64,000 nt of DNA from Bacillus amyloliquefaciens DSM 7 = ATCC 23350 (GTDB lineage Bacteria > Bacillota > Bacilli > Bacillales > Bacillaceae). Position numbers and translations under genes: made by a program. The stretch is taken from positions 1,235,001 through 1,299,000 of the forward strand of contig NC_014551.1 of the NCBI RefSeq assembly GCF_000196735.1. The letters run 5' to 3'. The notes under the pieces were generated by a model. That model was not told the DNA's origin, ran no database searches, and worked only from the letters and a program-made list of their open reading frames with translations. Positions 1-11,067 of this stretch are shown here, in pieces (positions within the stretch are counted from its first letter, which is position 1; each line of letters opens with the position of its first letter).

Positions 1-141
1 CCGGTAGGCTGCCGATTCGCCCCGAGGTGTTCAAAAGCGATGGACAAATGCAAAACGGGGCAGCCGGAGCTGGTGACACATGAAAGCGGCCGTTCTGTAA
101 GATGTTTTCTATATGAGGAAGAGGGTGCCCAATCAAAATGA
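1..141 (+). CDS. appD: Oligopeptide ABC transporter ATPase AppD, C-terminal end (partial)
   Basis: The first 46 codons in frame 1 are open to a TGA at 139-141 and form the tail of an oligopeptide-transporter ATPase. The pattern FAPRCSKAMDKCKTG is the cysteine-containing C-terminal motif typical of OppD/DppD-type subunits. The stop overlaps the ATG of appF by four bases (ATGA), so the two ATPases are translationally coupled. The Walker motifs lie upstream of the window. The AppD name rests on position directly before appF in the app operon and on family resemblance. Confidence 0.85.
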   Translation, partial: PVGCRFAPRCSKAMDKCKTGQPELVTHESGRSVRCFLYEEEGAQSK

Positions 142-1127
142 CAGCTGTGAGCCAAGAAACGATTTTAGAGCTGAAAGATGTAAAAAAATATTTCCCGATC
201 CGCTCCGGTTTTTTTCAAAGAAAAGTCGGAGACATAAAGGCTGTTGACGGCGTTTCATTTTCACTGAAGCGAGGGGAGACGCTCGGCATCGTCGGTGAAT
301 CAGGATGCGGCAAATCAACGGCGGGAAGAACGATGATCCGTCTATACAAGCCGACAGACGGCCGGATTCTTTTTAAAGGTCAGGATATCTCCGGCTTATC
401 TGAAGAAAAGCTGAGAAAAAGCGTCCGGAAAAACATCCAGATGGTCTTCCAAGATCCCTTTGCATCGCTTAATCCGAGAAAAACGCTCCGCTCCATTATT
501 AAAGAACCGTTACAGACTCACCATATGTACAGCATGCGCGAGCGGAACGAGAAAGTGGAGGAGCTGCTGGCGAAAGTCGGTCTTCATCCGAGCTTTGCAA
601 ACCGCTATCCGCACGAATTTTCCGGAGGGCAGCGTCAGCGGATCGGGATCGCGCGGGCTTTGACATTGAATCCCGAGCTGATTATCGCGGATGAACCCGT
701 TTCCGCGCTCGATGTCTCCATTCAGGCCCAAGTCATCAATCTGATGGAGGAGCTGCAGGAAGAATTCAATCTGACCTATTTGTTTATTTCTCATGATTTG
801 AGTGTTGTCCGCCATATCAGTGACAAAGTCGGCGTCATGTATCTGGGGAAAATGATGGAGCTGACCGATAAACACGAGCTGTACGACAATCCGCTTCATC
901 CTTATACGCAAGCGCTTTTGTCTTCAGTGCCTGTGACGAGAAAAAAAGACGCCGTCAAGCGGGAACGAATTATCCTGAAAGGAGAACTGCCGAGCCCGGC
1001 AAACCCGCCGAAAGGATGCGTGTTCCACACGCGATGCCCGATGGCCAAACCGATCTGCAAGGAACAAGTCCCGGCATTTGAGGAAGCCGCTCCCGGCCAT
1101 TACGTTTCCTGCCATTTATACGCCTGA
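138..1127 (+). CDS. appF: Oligopeptide ABC transporter ATP-binding protein AppF
   Basis: This is a 329-residue cytoplasmic ATPase that powers peptide import with AppD. Walker A GESGCGKST lies near residues 53-61, the signature FSGGQRQ near 161, Walker B LIIADEP near 181 with the D-loop SALD following, and the H-loop SHD near 218. The C-terminus carries the oligopeptide-transporter motif with spaced cysteines (CVFHTRCPMAKPIC). It is followed by appA, appB and appC on the same strand. In B. subtilis the App system is a second oligopeptide permease that can partly replace Opp in sporulation and competence. Confidence 0.95.
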   Translation: MTAVSQETILELKDVKKYFPIRSGFFQRKVGDIKAVDGVSFSLKRGETLGIVGESGCGKSTAGRTMIRLYKPTDGRILFKGQDISGLSEEKLRKSVRKNIQMVFQDPFASLNPRKTLRSIIKEPLQTHHMYSMRERNEKVEELLAKVGLHPSFANRYPHEFSGGQRQRIGIARALTLNPELIIADEPVSALDVSIQAQVINLMEELQEEFNLTYLFISHDLSVVRHISDKVGVMYLGKMMELTDKHELYDNPLHPYTQALLSSVPVTRKKDAVKRERIILKGELPSPANPPKGCVFHTRCPMAKPICKEQVPAFEEAAPGHYVSCHLYA

Positions 1128-1204
1128 AAAGGCAAGCATCGAGAGGGGGTATGCCGGATTACATAACCTGTTTGCCGCATATATATCACAAAGGGGGAAT
1201 TGAT

Positions 1205-2833
1205 ATGAAATTACGTAAAACCGCACTGATGATGCTTAGTGTTTTTATGACGCTCGCCATCTTCCTGTCAGCATGCTCCGGTTCAAAATCCACAAGCACC
1301 GAATCCAAACCGGCAGGAAAGCCGCAAAAAGGCGGAGATTTGGTTGTCGGGTCAACTGGGGAACCAACACTTTTTAATCCTCTTTACTCCACTGATGTTG
1401 CAAGTTCCGATATTGAAGGAATGATTTACAGCACATTATTAGAAACCGATGAAAAATTGAACGTCAAGCCGTCGCTGGCTGAAAAAGTAACAGAAGCTGA
1501 CGGGGGATTAACGTATAACGTAAAACTTAAAAAAGGCGTTAAATTCCATGATGGAAAAGAGCTCACAGCCGATGATGTAGTTTTCACCTACAGTATTCCT
1601 CTTAACAAAGATTACAACGGTGAGCGGGGCTCAGGTTTTGAGTCACTTAAATCCGTAACGAAAAAAGGAAAATATGAAATTCAATTTAAAATGAAGAAAA
1701 AAGATGCCTATTTCTATAATGTCGTTCTCGACAGTTACGGCATTTTACCTAAACATATTTTGGGTAAGGTTCCGGTTGCCGACCTGGGAGAGAATGAATT
1801 TAACCGTAAAAATCCAATCGGCTCCGGTCCGTTTAAGTTTGCTGAGTGGAAAAAGGGCGAGTATGTCAAACTGAAAGCAAACGATGATTACTTTGGAGGC
1901 AGACCTTATCTCGATACAGTGACAGTGAAAACAATTCCTGATTCTAACGCTGCCGTGGCCCAGTTAAAAGCGGGAGATATTGATTTCTTCGTTGTGCCTG
2001 GCACTGATTTTGATTCGGTTAAAACGTTTGGAAATGTGAAGGTCAAATCTGACCTTGGTTTAAACTACAGCTATATCGGCTGGAATGAGAAAAAAGAGCT
2101 CTTTAAGGATAAAAAAGTGCGCCAGGCATTGACTTACGCTCTTGACAGGCAGGCAATGGTGGATCAAGTGCTGAATGGAGACGGCAAGGTAGCGAATGTT
2201 CCTGAGAGTCCGCTGTCATGGAATTATCCGAAGTCTAAAGTGCCGACATTTGATTATAATCCGAAAAAAGCAAAACAGCTGTTAAAAGAAGCCGGATGGG
2301 AAGATCATGACGGTGACGGCTACCTTGACAAAGATGGGAAAAAATTCTCTTTTGAAATTAAAACGAATCAAGGCAATAAAATTCGCGAAGATTTAGCAGT
2401 TGTCGTTCAGCAGCAATTAAAAGAAGTGGGAATTGAGGCTAAGCCGCGGATTGTTGAATTCAGTGCGTTAATTGAACAGACCAGTGCCCCTAATTGGGAT
2501 TATGACGCACTTCTTCTCGGATGGAGTCTTGCAACGTTCCCGGATCAGTTCTCCATCTTCCATTCAAGCCAATCTAAAAACGGGCTGAATAATATCTGGT
2601 ATAAAAATCCGAAAGTCGATAAGCTTCTTGAAGAGGCGAAGTCAATTACCGACAGAAAAGAATACCAAAAGAAATATGAAGAGATTTACAAATTGATTGC
2701 GGAAGATCAGCCGTACAGCTTCTTATTCTATTACAATTATCACAGAGCGATGCCGAATAATTTACAAGGCTATGTATTCCACCCTAAAAATGACTTGTAC
2801 AATATTGAAAAATGGTGGCTGGACCAAAAATAG
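1205..2833 (+). CDS. appA: Oligopeptide-binding lipoprotein AppA
   Basis: This is the extracytoplasmic substrate-binding subunit (SBP family 5) of the App permease, 542 residues. I place the start at the ATG at 1205 because AAAGGGGGAATT lies just before it and a lipoprotein signal peptide follows at once: positive N-terminus, hydrophobic stretch and lipobox LSAC with Cys24. The upstream in-frame start at 1151 would add 18 residues that do not look like signal sequence. The frame is intact. In B. subtilis 168, appA is known to carry a frameshift, so this strain probably has a working App importer. Confidence 0.93.
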   Translation: MKLRKTALMMLSVFMTLAIFLSACSGSKSTSTESKPAGKPQKGGDLVVGSTGEPTLFNPLYSTDVASSDIEGMIYSTLLETDEKLNVKPSLAEKVTEADGGLTYNVKLKKGVKFHDGKELTADDVVFTYSIPLNKDYNGERGSGFESLKSVTKKGKYEIQFKMKKKDAYFYNVVLDSYGILPKHILGKVPVADLGENEFNRKNPIGSGPFKFAEWKKGEYVKLKANDDYFGGRPYLDTVTVKTIPDSNAAVAQLKAGDIDFFVVPGTDFDSVKTFGNVKVKSDLGLNYSYIGWNEKKELFKDKKVRQALTYALDRQAMVDQVLNGDGKVANVPESPLSWNYPKSKVPTFDYNPKKAKQLLKEAGWEDHDGDGYLDKDGKKFSFEIKTNQGNKIREDLAVVVQQQLKEVGIEAKPRIVEFSALIEQTSAPNWDYDALLLGWSLATFPDQFSIFHSSQSKNGLNNIWYKNPKVDKLLEEAKSITDRKEYQKKYEEIYKLIAEDQPYSFLFYYNYHRAMPNNLQGYVFHPKNDLYNIEKWWLDQK

Positions 2834-2844
2834 CAGAAGCCCTT

Positions 2845-2871
2845 GAGAGGGAAGGAAGTTCCTTTCCTCTC
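2845..2871 (+). terminator. Hairpin between appA and appB
   Basis: GAGAGGGAAGGAA pairs with TTCCTTTCCTCTC with one G-T wobble, directly after the appA stop. No real T-run follows, so it is more likely an attenuator or a 3'-end stabiliser than a full terminator. It would allow more binding protein than membrane subunits. A comparable hairpin sits between oppA and oppB. Confidence 0.6.
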
Positions 2872-2899
2872 TTATCCTATTTAAAAAGGGGACAAGAAC

Positions 2900-3850
2900 A
2901 TGGTTACATATATTTTACGGCGAACATTAATGTCCTTGCCGATTCTCTTAGGCATTACGATTTTATCATTTGCCATCATGAAAGCAGCGCCCGGAGATCC
3001 GATGTCACTTATGATGGACCCTACAATCAGTCAAGCGGACAGGGCGAAATTCATTGAAAAATACGGGTTGAACGATCCGGAACCCGTTCAATATGTGAAA
3101 TGGCTGGGGAATATGCTCCAAGGGGATTTCGGGACTTCTATCGTAAAGAAAGGCACTCCTGTTTCTGAACTTATCTTATCCCGCTTACCGAATACGATTG
3201 TGCTTATGCTTTTTTCAACCCTTGTCGCTCTTCTTATCTCTATTCCATTTGGTGTTCTGTCGGCGAAACGGCCTTATTCAAAATTGGATTATGGGATAAC
3301 TGTTACTTCATTTTTAGGGCTTGCCATTCCGAATTTTTGGTTCGGTTTGATTTTAATCATGGTCTTATCTGTAAATCTGGGATGGTTTCCCACTGGCGGA
3401 GTAGGCACTTTAAATGCTGACTTCAACATATTTGACCGTTTGCATCACTTAATTCTGCCTGCTTTTGTGCTCGCCACGGCAGACATGGCTGGAATAACGA
3501 GATATACAAGATCCAGTATGCTTGATGTGTTAAAGCAGGATTATATACGTACGGCGCGTGCGAAAGGATTTCGGGATAATAAAGTGATTTTTAAACACGG
3601 TTTGAGAAACGGACTTCTTCCGGTTATCACTATTTTTGGTCTGATGATACCGTCATTTATCGGGGGAGCGGTAGTGGTAGAACAGATTTTTACTTGGCCG
3701 GGTCTCGGCAAATTGTTTATTGATTCAGCCTTTTCACGAGATTATCCGGTTATCATGGCCATGACGGTCATTTCAGCTGTTTTGGTTGTGGTGGGGAATT
3801 TAATTGCAGACATCTTATATGCGTTGGTTGATCCCCGCATTGAATATTAA
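2900..3850 (+). CDS. appB: Oligopeptide ABC transporter permease AppB
   Basis: This is a 316-residue inner-membrane permease of the DppB/OppB type. The N-terminus MVTYILRRTLMSLPILLG opens with the usual first transmembrane helix, and several further hydrophobic helices follow. The EAA-like loop that contacts the ATPases is visible as DYIRTARAKGF near residues 213-223, followed by KHGLRNGLLP. The ATG has AAAAGGGG upstream. It lies between the binding protein appA and the second permease appC and forms the heterodimeric channel with AppC. Confidence 0.93.
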   Translation: MVTYILRRTLMSLPILLGITILSFAIMKAAPGDPMSLMMDPTISQADRAKFIEKYGLNDPEPVQYVKWLGNMLQGDFGTSIVKKGTPVSELILSRLPNTIVLMLFSTLVALLISIPFGVLSAKRPYSKLDYGITVTSFLGLAIPNFWFGLILIMVLSVNLGWFPTGGVGTLNADFNIFDRLHHLILPAFVLATADMAGITRYTRSSMLDVLKQDYIRTARAKGFRDNKVIFKHGLRNGLLPVITIFGLMIPSFIGGAVVVEQIFTWPGLGKLFIDSAFSRDYPVIMAMTVISAVLVVVGNLIADILYALVDPRIEY

Positions 3851-3871
3851 CAAAGAGAGGTGAGAGATCAA

Positions 3872-4786
3872 ATGTTACAGCCAAATACCGGCACACCCCC
3901 CAGTGAAATAAAATTAAAGGAAAATATTCAATCCAAACCGGAAACAATGACTAAGATTTTTTTCGAAAAGTTCTTTCAAAATAAACTTGCTGTCATCGGA
4001 GCCGTTATATTAACCATCATCATCTTGTCTGCCTTATTCGCTTCGGTAATCGCTCCTTACTCTCCAGAGAGTCAATCTCTTATCAACCGTTTGAAACCGC
4101 CGAGTTTAAAACATCTAATGGGAACTGATAAATTCGGAAGAGATATCTTTACGAGGGTTCTGTACGGGGCGCGGGTTTCCTTGCTTGTCGGATTCGCTTC
4201 TGTGATCGGTGCGATTACTATCGGGACAGTTGTCGGAGCTGTTGCCGGATATTTTAAGGGGATTGTCGATGCCATTCTCATGAGAACTGTTGATATCGTA
4301 CTATCTATACCTGATATATTTTTGCTTATTACACTTGTTACGATTTTTCAGCCCGGAATGGATAAATTAATTTTAATTTTCTCCCTTACAGGCTGGACAA
4401 CAACAGCGCGCCTTGTCCGGGGGGAGTTTTTATCGCTTCGTTCCAGAGAGTTTGTACTGGCTGCAAAGACGATCGGTACAAAAAATCATCATATCATTTT
4501 TTCTCATATATTGCCGAATGCGCTGGGACCGATAATTGTCTCAGCCACATTAAAAGTGGGAACGGTTATTTTGGCAGAGTCTACATTAAGTTACCTCGGT
4601 TTCGGGATACAGCCTCCGATCGCAAGCTGGGGCAATATGCTTCAGGATGCGCAAAACTTTACGCTTATGATTCAAGCTTGGTGGTACCCGTTATTCCCGG
4701 GATTGCTGATCCTTCTTACCGTATTGTGCTTCAACTTTGTCGGAGACGGGCTGCGTGATGCGCTTGATCCGAAAAATGTGAAATGA
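3872..4786 (+). CDS. appC: Oligopeptide ABC transporter permease AppC
   Basis: This is a permease of the DppC/OppC type, the partner of AppB. The longest frame begins with GTG at 3860, but that codon is part of the AGAGAGGTGAG ribosome-binding site. The ATG at 3872, nine bases after GGTG, is the likelier start and gives 304 residues. A hydrophilic N-terminal region precedes a first helix ([19 protein letters not shown]), and a [10 protein letters not shown] motif follows, as in DppC-type proteins. The EAA loop is seen around [10 protein letters not shown]. It is the last gene of the operon, followed by a strong terminator. Confidence 0.93.
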   Translation: MLQPNTGTPPSEIKLKENIQSKPETMTKIFFEKFFQNKLAVIGAVILTIIILSALFASVIAPYSPESQSLINRLKPPSLKHLMGTDKFGRDIFTRVLYGARVSLLVGFASVIGAITIGTVVGAVAGYFKGIVDAILMRTVDIVLSIPDIFLLITLVTIFQPGMDKLILIFSLTGWTTTARLVRGEFLSLRSREFVLAAKTIGTKNHHIIFSHILPNALGPIIVSATLKVGTVILAESTLSYLGFGIQPPIASWGNMLQDAQNFTLMIQAWWYPLFPGLLILLTVLCFNFVGDGLRDALDPKNVK

Positions 4787-4814
4787 TCTCCCGGACGAAA
4801 CGGGAGATTTTTTT
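4786..4814 (+). terminator. Rho-independent terminator of the app operon
   Basis: ATCTCCCG (4786-4793) and CGGGAGAT (4801-4808) form a perfect 8-bp stem with a 7-base loop, followed by a T-run. It starts at the appC stop codon. Confidence 0.92.
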
Positions 4815-4933
4815 GTTGCGTTACAGGCAGAAATCCAGTCCTGTATTGCGGAAATCTCATATCGAAATGGAATAATTTATCTTTCCCTTGCCTATACTGT
4901 GGACAACAGTTTTTATAAAGTGAGGGGTCGAAT

Positions 4934-5686
4934 ATGTTATTTCTTCATGATGTGTGGGTCAATTGGTTTGAAGGGGAAGAGAATGGCTACAATGTCTGCC
5001 ATTTTCACGAATGGCGGAAGGAAGACACGGTTGAGCTTTTGGATCAGACGCCGCTGCTCAGAGTGCCGTCAGTATTATTTCATTACATAGAAAACGACTT
5101 ATCAGAGCTTCCGAAAGAGCTGCTTGATCAAGTGCATCAAAAGTCATACGTGCGAAAAAATCATGAGCGGACGAAGCTTGAGTACTGTTTTGTCGTGACA
5201 GACGGGATCGGCATCATTGCCGTGGATACGATCGGATATACCATCCCGGTCAGAAAGAGCCGCCTGATTCCGAGACAGGAGCAGCTTGTTTATGAAATGG
5301 TCAAGGATGTAGAGCCGGAATCGTTTCAATTTGAGCCGGCGCAATTGGAGTCTTCAAAGGAATATCACATTTTATCACTGGCGCCGGAGCATGTCAGAGG
5401 CCTGACGAGAAAAGAACGGCAGATCAAGCAGCTGATGTTTATGGCGCTTGATCAGCTGAAAGGGCTGAAAAACCGCGCGGAGATTGTGTATTGGTATACG
5501 GAATGGAATCCGCATATGTACGAGCAGATCAAACGGATGAGCTTTGAGGAGATTTGGGACATGCTTTACAATGAAACAATTGAAGGCTGGTCAGACAAGC
5601 ATCTCGCGTTCTGTGAGAATTTGATTAAAGGACAGCCGTTTTTCGAAAAGCTTTGGGAAATGGAACAGGAATCAAAAGTGAACTAA
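4934..5686 (+). CDS. yjbA: YjbA, UPF0736/DUF3603 family protein
   Basis: This 250-residue soluble protein is recognised as YjbA from its N-terminus [20 protein letters not shown] and its place between the app operon and trpS. The family is conserved in bacilli and has no established function. No signal peptide or membrane helix is visible, and the composition is rich in charged residues. The ATG is preceded by GTGAGGGG. It is a single-gene unit that ends in a terminator shared with the convergent trpS. Confidence 0.85.
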   Translation: MLFLHDVWVNWFEGEENGYNVCHFHEWRKEDTVELLDQTPLLRVPSVLFHYIENDLSELPKELLDQVHQKSYVRKNHERTKLEYCFVVTDGIGIIAVDTIGYTIPVRKSRLIPRQEQLVYEMVKDVEPESFQFEPAQLESSKEYHILSLAPEHVRGLTRKERQIKQLMFMALDQLKGLKNRAEIVYWYTEWNPHMYEQIKRMSFEEIWDMLYNETIEGWSDKHLAFCENLIKGQPFFEKLWEMEQESKVN

Positions 5687-5688
5687 AA

Positions 5689-5718
5689 AAAAGAGGCGGG
5701 GGTTATCCCGCCTCTTTT
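5689..5718. terminator. Bidirectional terminator between yjbA and trpS
   Basis: AAAAGAGGCGGG (5689-5700) pairs perfectly with CCCGCCTCTTTT (5707-5718) around a 6-base loop. A- and T-runs on either side let it work for yjbA on the plus strand and trpS on the minus strand. Confidence 0.92.
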
Positions 5719-5720
5719 CT

Positions 5721-6975
<1,255 letters not shown>

Positions 6976-7225
6976 ATCACAATAAAATGTATTTGATTGA
7001 TCTATTATAAATCAATTATAGCCAAATGTCATCAGGAGAATACAAGCGTATTTCCAATTTGCTTACGGCCTGGAAATACCCGAAAAGAACTGAAAATGCC
7101 TAAATGATAACGCATATCAACATTTCGTATAACGAATATTATATGTAAAAAGCAATATGAACTGGAAATTACAATGAAAAAATTTAGTTAGGTTACGCTT
7201 TAAACAATAGAAGTGTATCACCTTA

Positions 7226-7254
7226 TTGACAGAAAAACTGACCAAATTTAAATA
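7226..7254 (+). promoter_or_regulatory. Sigma-A-type promoter 1 of the opp operon
   Basis: TTGACA at 7226-7231 and TAAATA at 7249-7254 are separated by 17 bases, with a start expected near 7261, about 200 bases before oppA. The 480-base gap between the trpS leader and oppA otherwise holds no gene. A small inverted repeat TTCGT-ATA-ACGAA lies at 7124-7136, next to AATATTATA, which resembles a ScoC/Hpr site. This operator reading is weak. Confidence 0.65.
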
Positions 7255-7275
7255 TTTTAAATTGAGAAAATAGTA

Positions 7276-7304
7276 TTGCAATAAATTATTCATTTCATTA
7301 TAAT
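7276..7304 (+). promoter_or_regulatory. Sigma-A-type promoter 2 of the opp operon
   Basis: TTGCAA at 7276-7281 and a perfect TATAAT at 7299-7304 are separated by 17 bases. This second promoter lies 50 bases downstream of the first and would give a leader of about 145 bases. Tandem promoters would suit a gene as strongly expressed as oppA. Confidence 0.7.
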
Positions 7305-7457
7305 GAACTTGTTCACTCTATTGTTACAGCTTCTTTACATAAAATAATCAGAAAAGACGGAACACAATTAAAGTTTAGAAAAATATTAAGTTATTTTGTC
7401 TGATATTTCTGAGTATTTAGTAGTAAAGGCTGAAAAATTTGATTAGGGGGTTAGTGC

Positions 7458-9092
7458 ATGAAAAAGCGTTGGTCTATTGTAGGTTTGATGCTTATCTTCT
7501 CGCTTGTGTTAAGTGCGTGCGGCGGATTCAGCGGCGGATCAGGCGATGGTAAAAAAGACACCAAAGGACAGACTTCACTTAATATCAATATTAAAACCGA
7601 GCCGTTCTCACTGCATCCGGGTTTAGCGAATGATTCTGTTTCGGGAGGCGTAATCCGCCAGACCTTTGAAGGGTTGACACGCGTAAACTCCAAAGGTGAG
7701 CCTGAAGAAGGAACTGCATCTAAAATTGAAACAAGCAAAGACGGAAAGACCTATACATTTACGATTCGTGACGGTGCGAAATGGTCTAACGGCGATCCCG
7801 TGACTGCGCAGGATTTTGAATATGCATGGAAATGGGCGCTTGACCCGAACAACGAATCACAATACGCTTATCAGCTCTACTACATCAAAGGCGCTGAAGC
7901 TGCCAATACAGGTAAAGGAAAGCTTGATGACGTAGGCGTAAAAGCCGTAAACGACAAAACATTAAAAGTTGAACTGAATAACCCGACACCTTACTTCCTG
8001 CAATTAACTTCATTCTATACGTATATGCCGATCAACAAGAAAATTGCGGAAAAACATAAAAACTGGAACACAAACGCGGGCGACAATTATGTGTCAAACG
8101 GGCCGTTCAAAATGACAGCTTGGAAACACAGCGGTTCCATCACGCTCGAAAAGAACGATCAATATTGGGATAAAGATTCTGTGAAATTGAAGAAAATCAA
8201 CATGGTGATGATTAACAATAACAACACCGAACTGAAAAAATTCCAGGCGGGCGAACTTAACTGGGCAGGAATGCCGCTCGGTCAGCTTCCGACTGAATCT
8301 CTGCCGACATTGAAAAAAGACGGATCTCTTCACGTTGAACCGATCGCAGGCGTGTATTGGTACAAATTCAACACAGAAGCGAAGCCGCTTAACAATGTGA
8401 ACATCCGTAAAGCCCTTGCTTATGCAATCGACCGCTCGTCAATCGTGAAAAATGTGACGCAGGGCGAACAAATCCCGGCCATGGCTGCAGTACCGCCGTC
8501 AATGAAGGGATTCAAGGATAACACAAAAGGTTATTTCAAAGACAATGACGTCAAAACAGCAAAAGAATTCTTAAATAAAGGACTGAAGGAATTAGGCGTC
8601 AAGAGTGCCTCTGACCTTCCGGCAATCAAACTTTCCTTCAATACGGACGATGCGCATGCGAAAATCGCGCAGGCCGTACAGGAAATGTGGAAAAAGAACT
8701 TGGGTGTCAAAGTGGAGCTTGATAACTCAGAATGGAATGTGTACATCGACAAGCTGCACAGCCAGGATTACCAAATCGGACGTATGGGCTGGCTCGGCGA
8801 TTTCAATGACGCGATCAACTTCCTTGAATTGTTCCGCGATAAAGAAGGCGGAAACAATGATACCGGATGGGAAGACCCTGAGTTTAAAAAGCTGCTGAAT
8901 CAGTCTCAGCTTGAAACGGATCCGGATAAACGTATCGCAGAGCTGAAAAAAGCAGAAAAAATCTTTATTGACGCAATGCCGGTCGCGCCAGTTTATTTCT
9001 ATACAGATACTTGGGTGCAGGATAAAAACCTCAAAAATGTGATCATAACCGGAACAGGTGAAGTTTACTTCAGAAACGCTTCTTTTGAATAA
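7458..9092 (+). CDS. oppA: Oligopeptide-binding lipoprotein OppA
   Basis: This is the substrate-binding lipoprotein of the Opp (Spo0K) permease, 544 residues. The signal peptide ends in the lipobox LSAC with Cys21, followed by a Gly/Ser-rich linker and an SBP family 5 domain. The ATG follows GATTAGGGGGTTAGTGC. In B. subtilis OppA imports oligopeptides and signalling peptides such as PhrA and CSF, which feed into sporulation and competence. It is the first gene of oppABCDF behind two good promoters, with a stabilising hairpin after it. Confidence 0.96.
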   Translation: MKKRWSIVGLMLIFSLVLSACGGFSGGSGDGKKDTKGQTSLNINIKTEPFSLHPGLANDSVSGGVIRQTFEGLTRVNSKGEPEEGTASKIETSKDGKTYTFTIRDGAKWSNGDPVTAQDFEYAWKWALDPNNESQYAYQLYYIKGAEAANTGKGKLDDVGVKAVNDKTLKVELNNPTPYFLQLTSFYTYMPINKKIAEKHKNWNTNAGDNYVSNGPFKMTAWKHSGSITLEKNDQYWDKDSVKLKKINMVMINNNNTELKKFQAGELNWAGMPLGQLPTESLPTLKKDGSLHVEPIAGVYWYKFNTEAKPLNNVNIRKALAYAIDRSSIVKNVTQGEQIPAMAAVPPSMKGFKDNTKGYFKDNDVKTAKEFLNKGLKELGVKSASDLPAIKLSFNTDDAHAKIAQAVQEMWKKNLGVKVELDNSEWNVYIDKLHSQDYQIGRMGWLGDFNDAINFLELFRDKEGGNNDTGWEDPEFKKLLNQSQLETDPDKRIAELKKAEKIFIDAMPVAPVYFYTDTWVQDKNLKNVIITGTGEVYFRNASFE

Positions 9093-9118
9093 AAGGCAGT
9101 TCTGAAAACAAAAGACCC

Positions 9119-9151
9119 AAGGTATATGGGGAGGATGTCCCCATATACCTT
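9119..9151 (+). terminator. Strong hairpin between oppA and oppB
   Basis: A perfect 14-bp stem, AAGGTATATGGGGA (9119-9132) with TCCCCATATACCTT (9138-9151), closes a 5-base loop. Only TTCTT follows, so termination should be partial. It probably protects the oppA transcript from 3' decay and lowers expression of oppBCDF, as the binding protein is needed in excess. Confidence 0.8.
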
Positions 9152-9198
9152 TCTTACTGATAAAGTATAAAATTGTAAAAAACATGGAGGTGTTCACC

Positions 9199-10134
9199 TT
9201 GCTGAAATATATCGGTAAACGATTCATTTACATGATCATCACGCTGTTTGTGATTGTGACCGCCACTTTCTTCTTAATGCAGGCAGCGCCGGGCGGACCA
9301 TTTTCCGGCGAAAGAAAGCTGCCGCCTGAAATTGAGGCAAACTTAAACGAACACTATGGTCTGGACAAGCCTCTTTTCGTTCAATATGTCAGCTACTTAA
9401 AATCTGTGGCGCTGTGGGACTTCGGACCTTCTTTTAAATATAAAGGCCAAAGTGTTAATGATTTAATCAACTCAGGCTTCCCCGTCTCATTCACTCTCGG
9501 TGCAGAAGCTATTCTCCTCGCTTTAGCGTTTGGTGTGCTTTTCGGGGTGCTGGCTGCCCTGTACCATAATAAATGGCAGGATTATACCATTGCGATCTTA
9601 ACGATCTTTGGGATCTCAGTTCCGAGCTTTATATTGGCGACGATTTTGCAATATATTTTCTCAATTAAATTAGAACTGTTCCCGGTCGCGGGGTGGGAAT
9701 CCTGGGCATACACCTTTCTGCCCTCCATTGCGCTCGCTTCCATGCCGATGGCGTTCATTGCCAGACTCTCCCGTTCAAGCATGATTGAAGTGTTAAACAG
9801 CGATTACATACGGACTGCAAAAGCAAAAGGACTTTCCCGTCCGTCAGTCACCGTGCGCCATGCGCTTCGAAACGCGCTTTTGCCCGTCGTGACATATATG
9901 GGGCCGATGGCGGCATCCATTTTAACTGGAAGTTTCATCATTGAATCTATTTTCGGAATTCCCGGTTTAGGGGCGCATTTTGTAAACAGTATTACAAACC
10001 GTGATTATACCGTCATTATGGGAGTTACCGTGTTCTTCAGCGTAATCCTTCTTTTTTGCGTGTTAATTGTAGACGTGCTGTACGGATTAATCGATCCGAG
10101 AATCAAGCTTTCTAAAGCAAAGAAAGGAGCCTAG
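9199..10134 (+). CDS. oppB: Oligopeptide ABC transporter permease OppB
   Basis: This is a 311-residue membrane permease of the DppB type. The start is taken as TTG at 9199 (TTG CTG AAA TAT), giving [13 protein letters not shown]. An ATG five codons earlier lies inside the ATGGAGGTG ribosome-binding site and is unlikely to be used. The EAA loop is visible as [12 protein letters not shown]. It forms the channel with OppC, and the C-terminus [13 protein letters not shown] matches the B. subtilis protein as I remember it. Confidence 0.95.
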   Translation: MLKYIGKRFIYMIITLFVIVTATFFLMQAAPGGPFSGERKLPPEIEANLNEHYGLDKPLFVQYVSYLKSVALWDFGPSFKYKGQSVNDLINSGFPVSFTLGAEAILLALAFGVLFGVLAALYHNKWQDYTIAILTIFGISVPSFILATILQYIFSIKLELFPVAGWESWAYTFLPSIALASMPMAFIARLSRSSMIEVLNSDYIRTAKAKGLSRPSVTVRHALRNALLPVVTYMGPMAASILTGSFIIESIFGIPGLGAHFVNSITNRDYTVIMGVTVFFSVILLFCVLIVDVLYGLIDPRIKLSKAKKGA

Positions 10135-10137
10135 ACC

Positions 10138-11055
10138 ATGCAGAACATTCCTAAAAATATGTTTGAACCAGCTTCAGCTAATGCCGGCGATGCCGAAAAA
10201 ATAAGTAAAAAAAGCCTTTCCCTCTGGAAAGACGCCATGCTCCGCTTCCGCAGCAATAAGCTTGCGATGGTCGGGTTTATACTGATCGTTCTTATTATTC
10301 TTATGGCGATTTTTGCACCTGTCTTTTCAAGATATGATTATGCGACTACCAATCTATTAAATGCCGATAAAGCACCGTCGAAAGATCATTGGTTCGGCAC
10401 AGATGACCTTGGAAGGGACATATTCGTCCGGACATGGGTAGGCGCGCGGATTTCCATCTTTATCGGTGTAGCCGCTGCCGTGCTTGATTTATTAATCGGC
10501 GTAATCTGGGGCAGCATTTCCGGATTCCGCGGCGGACGCACAGATGAAGTGATGATGCGCATCGCTGACATTCTGTGGGCTGTTCCTTCATTATTAATGG
10601 TTATTTTGCTTATGGTCGTCCTGCCGAAAGGATTGCTGACCATTATCGTCGCGATGACGATCACGGGCTGGATCAACATGGCGAGAATCGTCCGCGGACA
10701 GGTGCTGCAATTAAAGAATCAGGAGTATGTGCTTGCTTCACAGACACTCGGCGCTAAAACCGGCCGGCTTTTGTTTAAGCATATCGTCCCGAACGCGATG
10801 GGATCTATCCTCGTAACGATGACACTGACGGTTCCGACGGCGATTTTTACAGAAGCGTTTTTAAGTTATTTGGGGCTCGGCGTACCTGCGCCGCTTGCGA
10901 GCTGGGGAACGATGGCCTCAGACGGATTGCCTGCATTAACCTATTACCCTTGGCGTCTGTTCTTCCCTGCCGGTTTTATCTGCCTGGCGATGTTCGGCTT
11001 TAACGTTGTCGGCGACGGGTTAAGAGACGCGCTGGATCCTAAGTTACGCAAATAA
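10138..11055 (+). CDS. oppC: Oligopeptide ABC transporter permease OppC
   Basis: This is a 305-residue DppC-type permease with a hydrophilic N-terminal tail and a first helix (MVGFILIVLIILMAIFAPVF). A GTDDLGRDIF motif follows, and the EAA-type loop is at EYVLASQTLGA. It starts three bases after the oppB stop, behind AAAGGAGCC. The C-terminus [14 protein letters not shown] parallels AppC ([14 protein letters not shown]), which shows that the two permease operons are paralogous. Confidence 0.95.
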   Translation: MQNIPKNMFEPASANAGDAEKISKKSLSLWKDAMLRFRSNKLAMVGFILIVLIILMAIFAPVFSRYDYATTNLLNADKAPSKDHWFGTDDLGRDIFVRTWVGARISIFIGVAAAVLDLLIGVIWGSISGFRGGRTDEVMMRIADILWAVPSLLMVILLMVVLPKGLLTIIVAMTITGWINMARIVRGQVLQLKNQEYVLASQTLGAKTGRLLFKHIVPNAMGSILVTMTLTVPTAIFTEAFLSYLGLGVPAPLASWGTMASDGLPALTYYPWRLFFPAGFICLAMFGFNVVGDGLRDALDPKLRK

Positions 11056-11067
11056 GGAGTGATATGA

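Noticed and set aside
510..911. Minus-strand frame of 133 codons inside appF
   Set aside because: It is a shadow of appF: no ribosome-binding site, unlike any family, and fully inside a well-supported gene.
8727..9227. Minus-strand 166-codon frame across oppA-oppB
   Set aside because: It runs across the oppA end and the intergenic hairpin, has no ribosome-binding site and no recognisable motifs.
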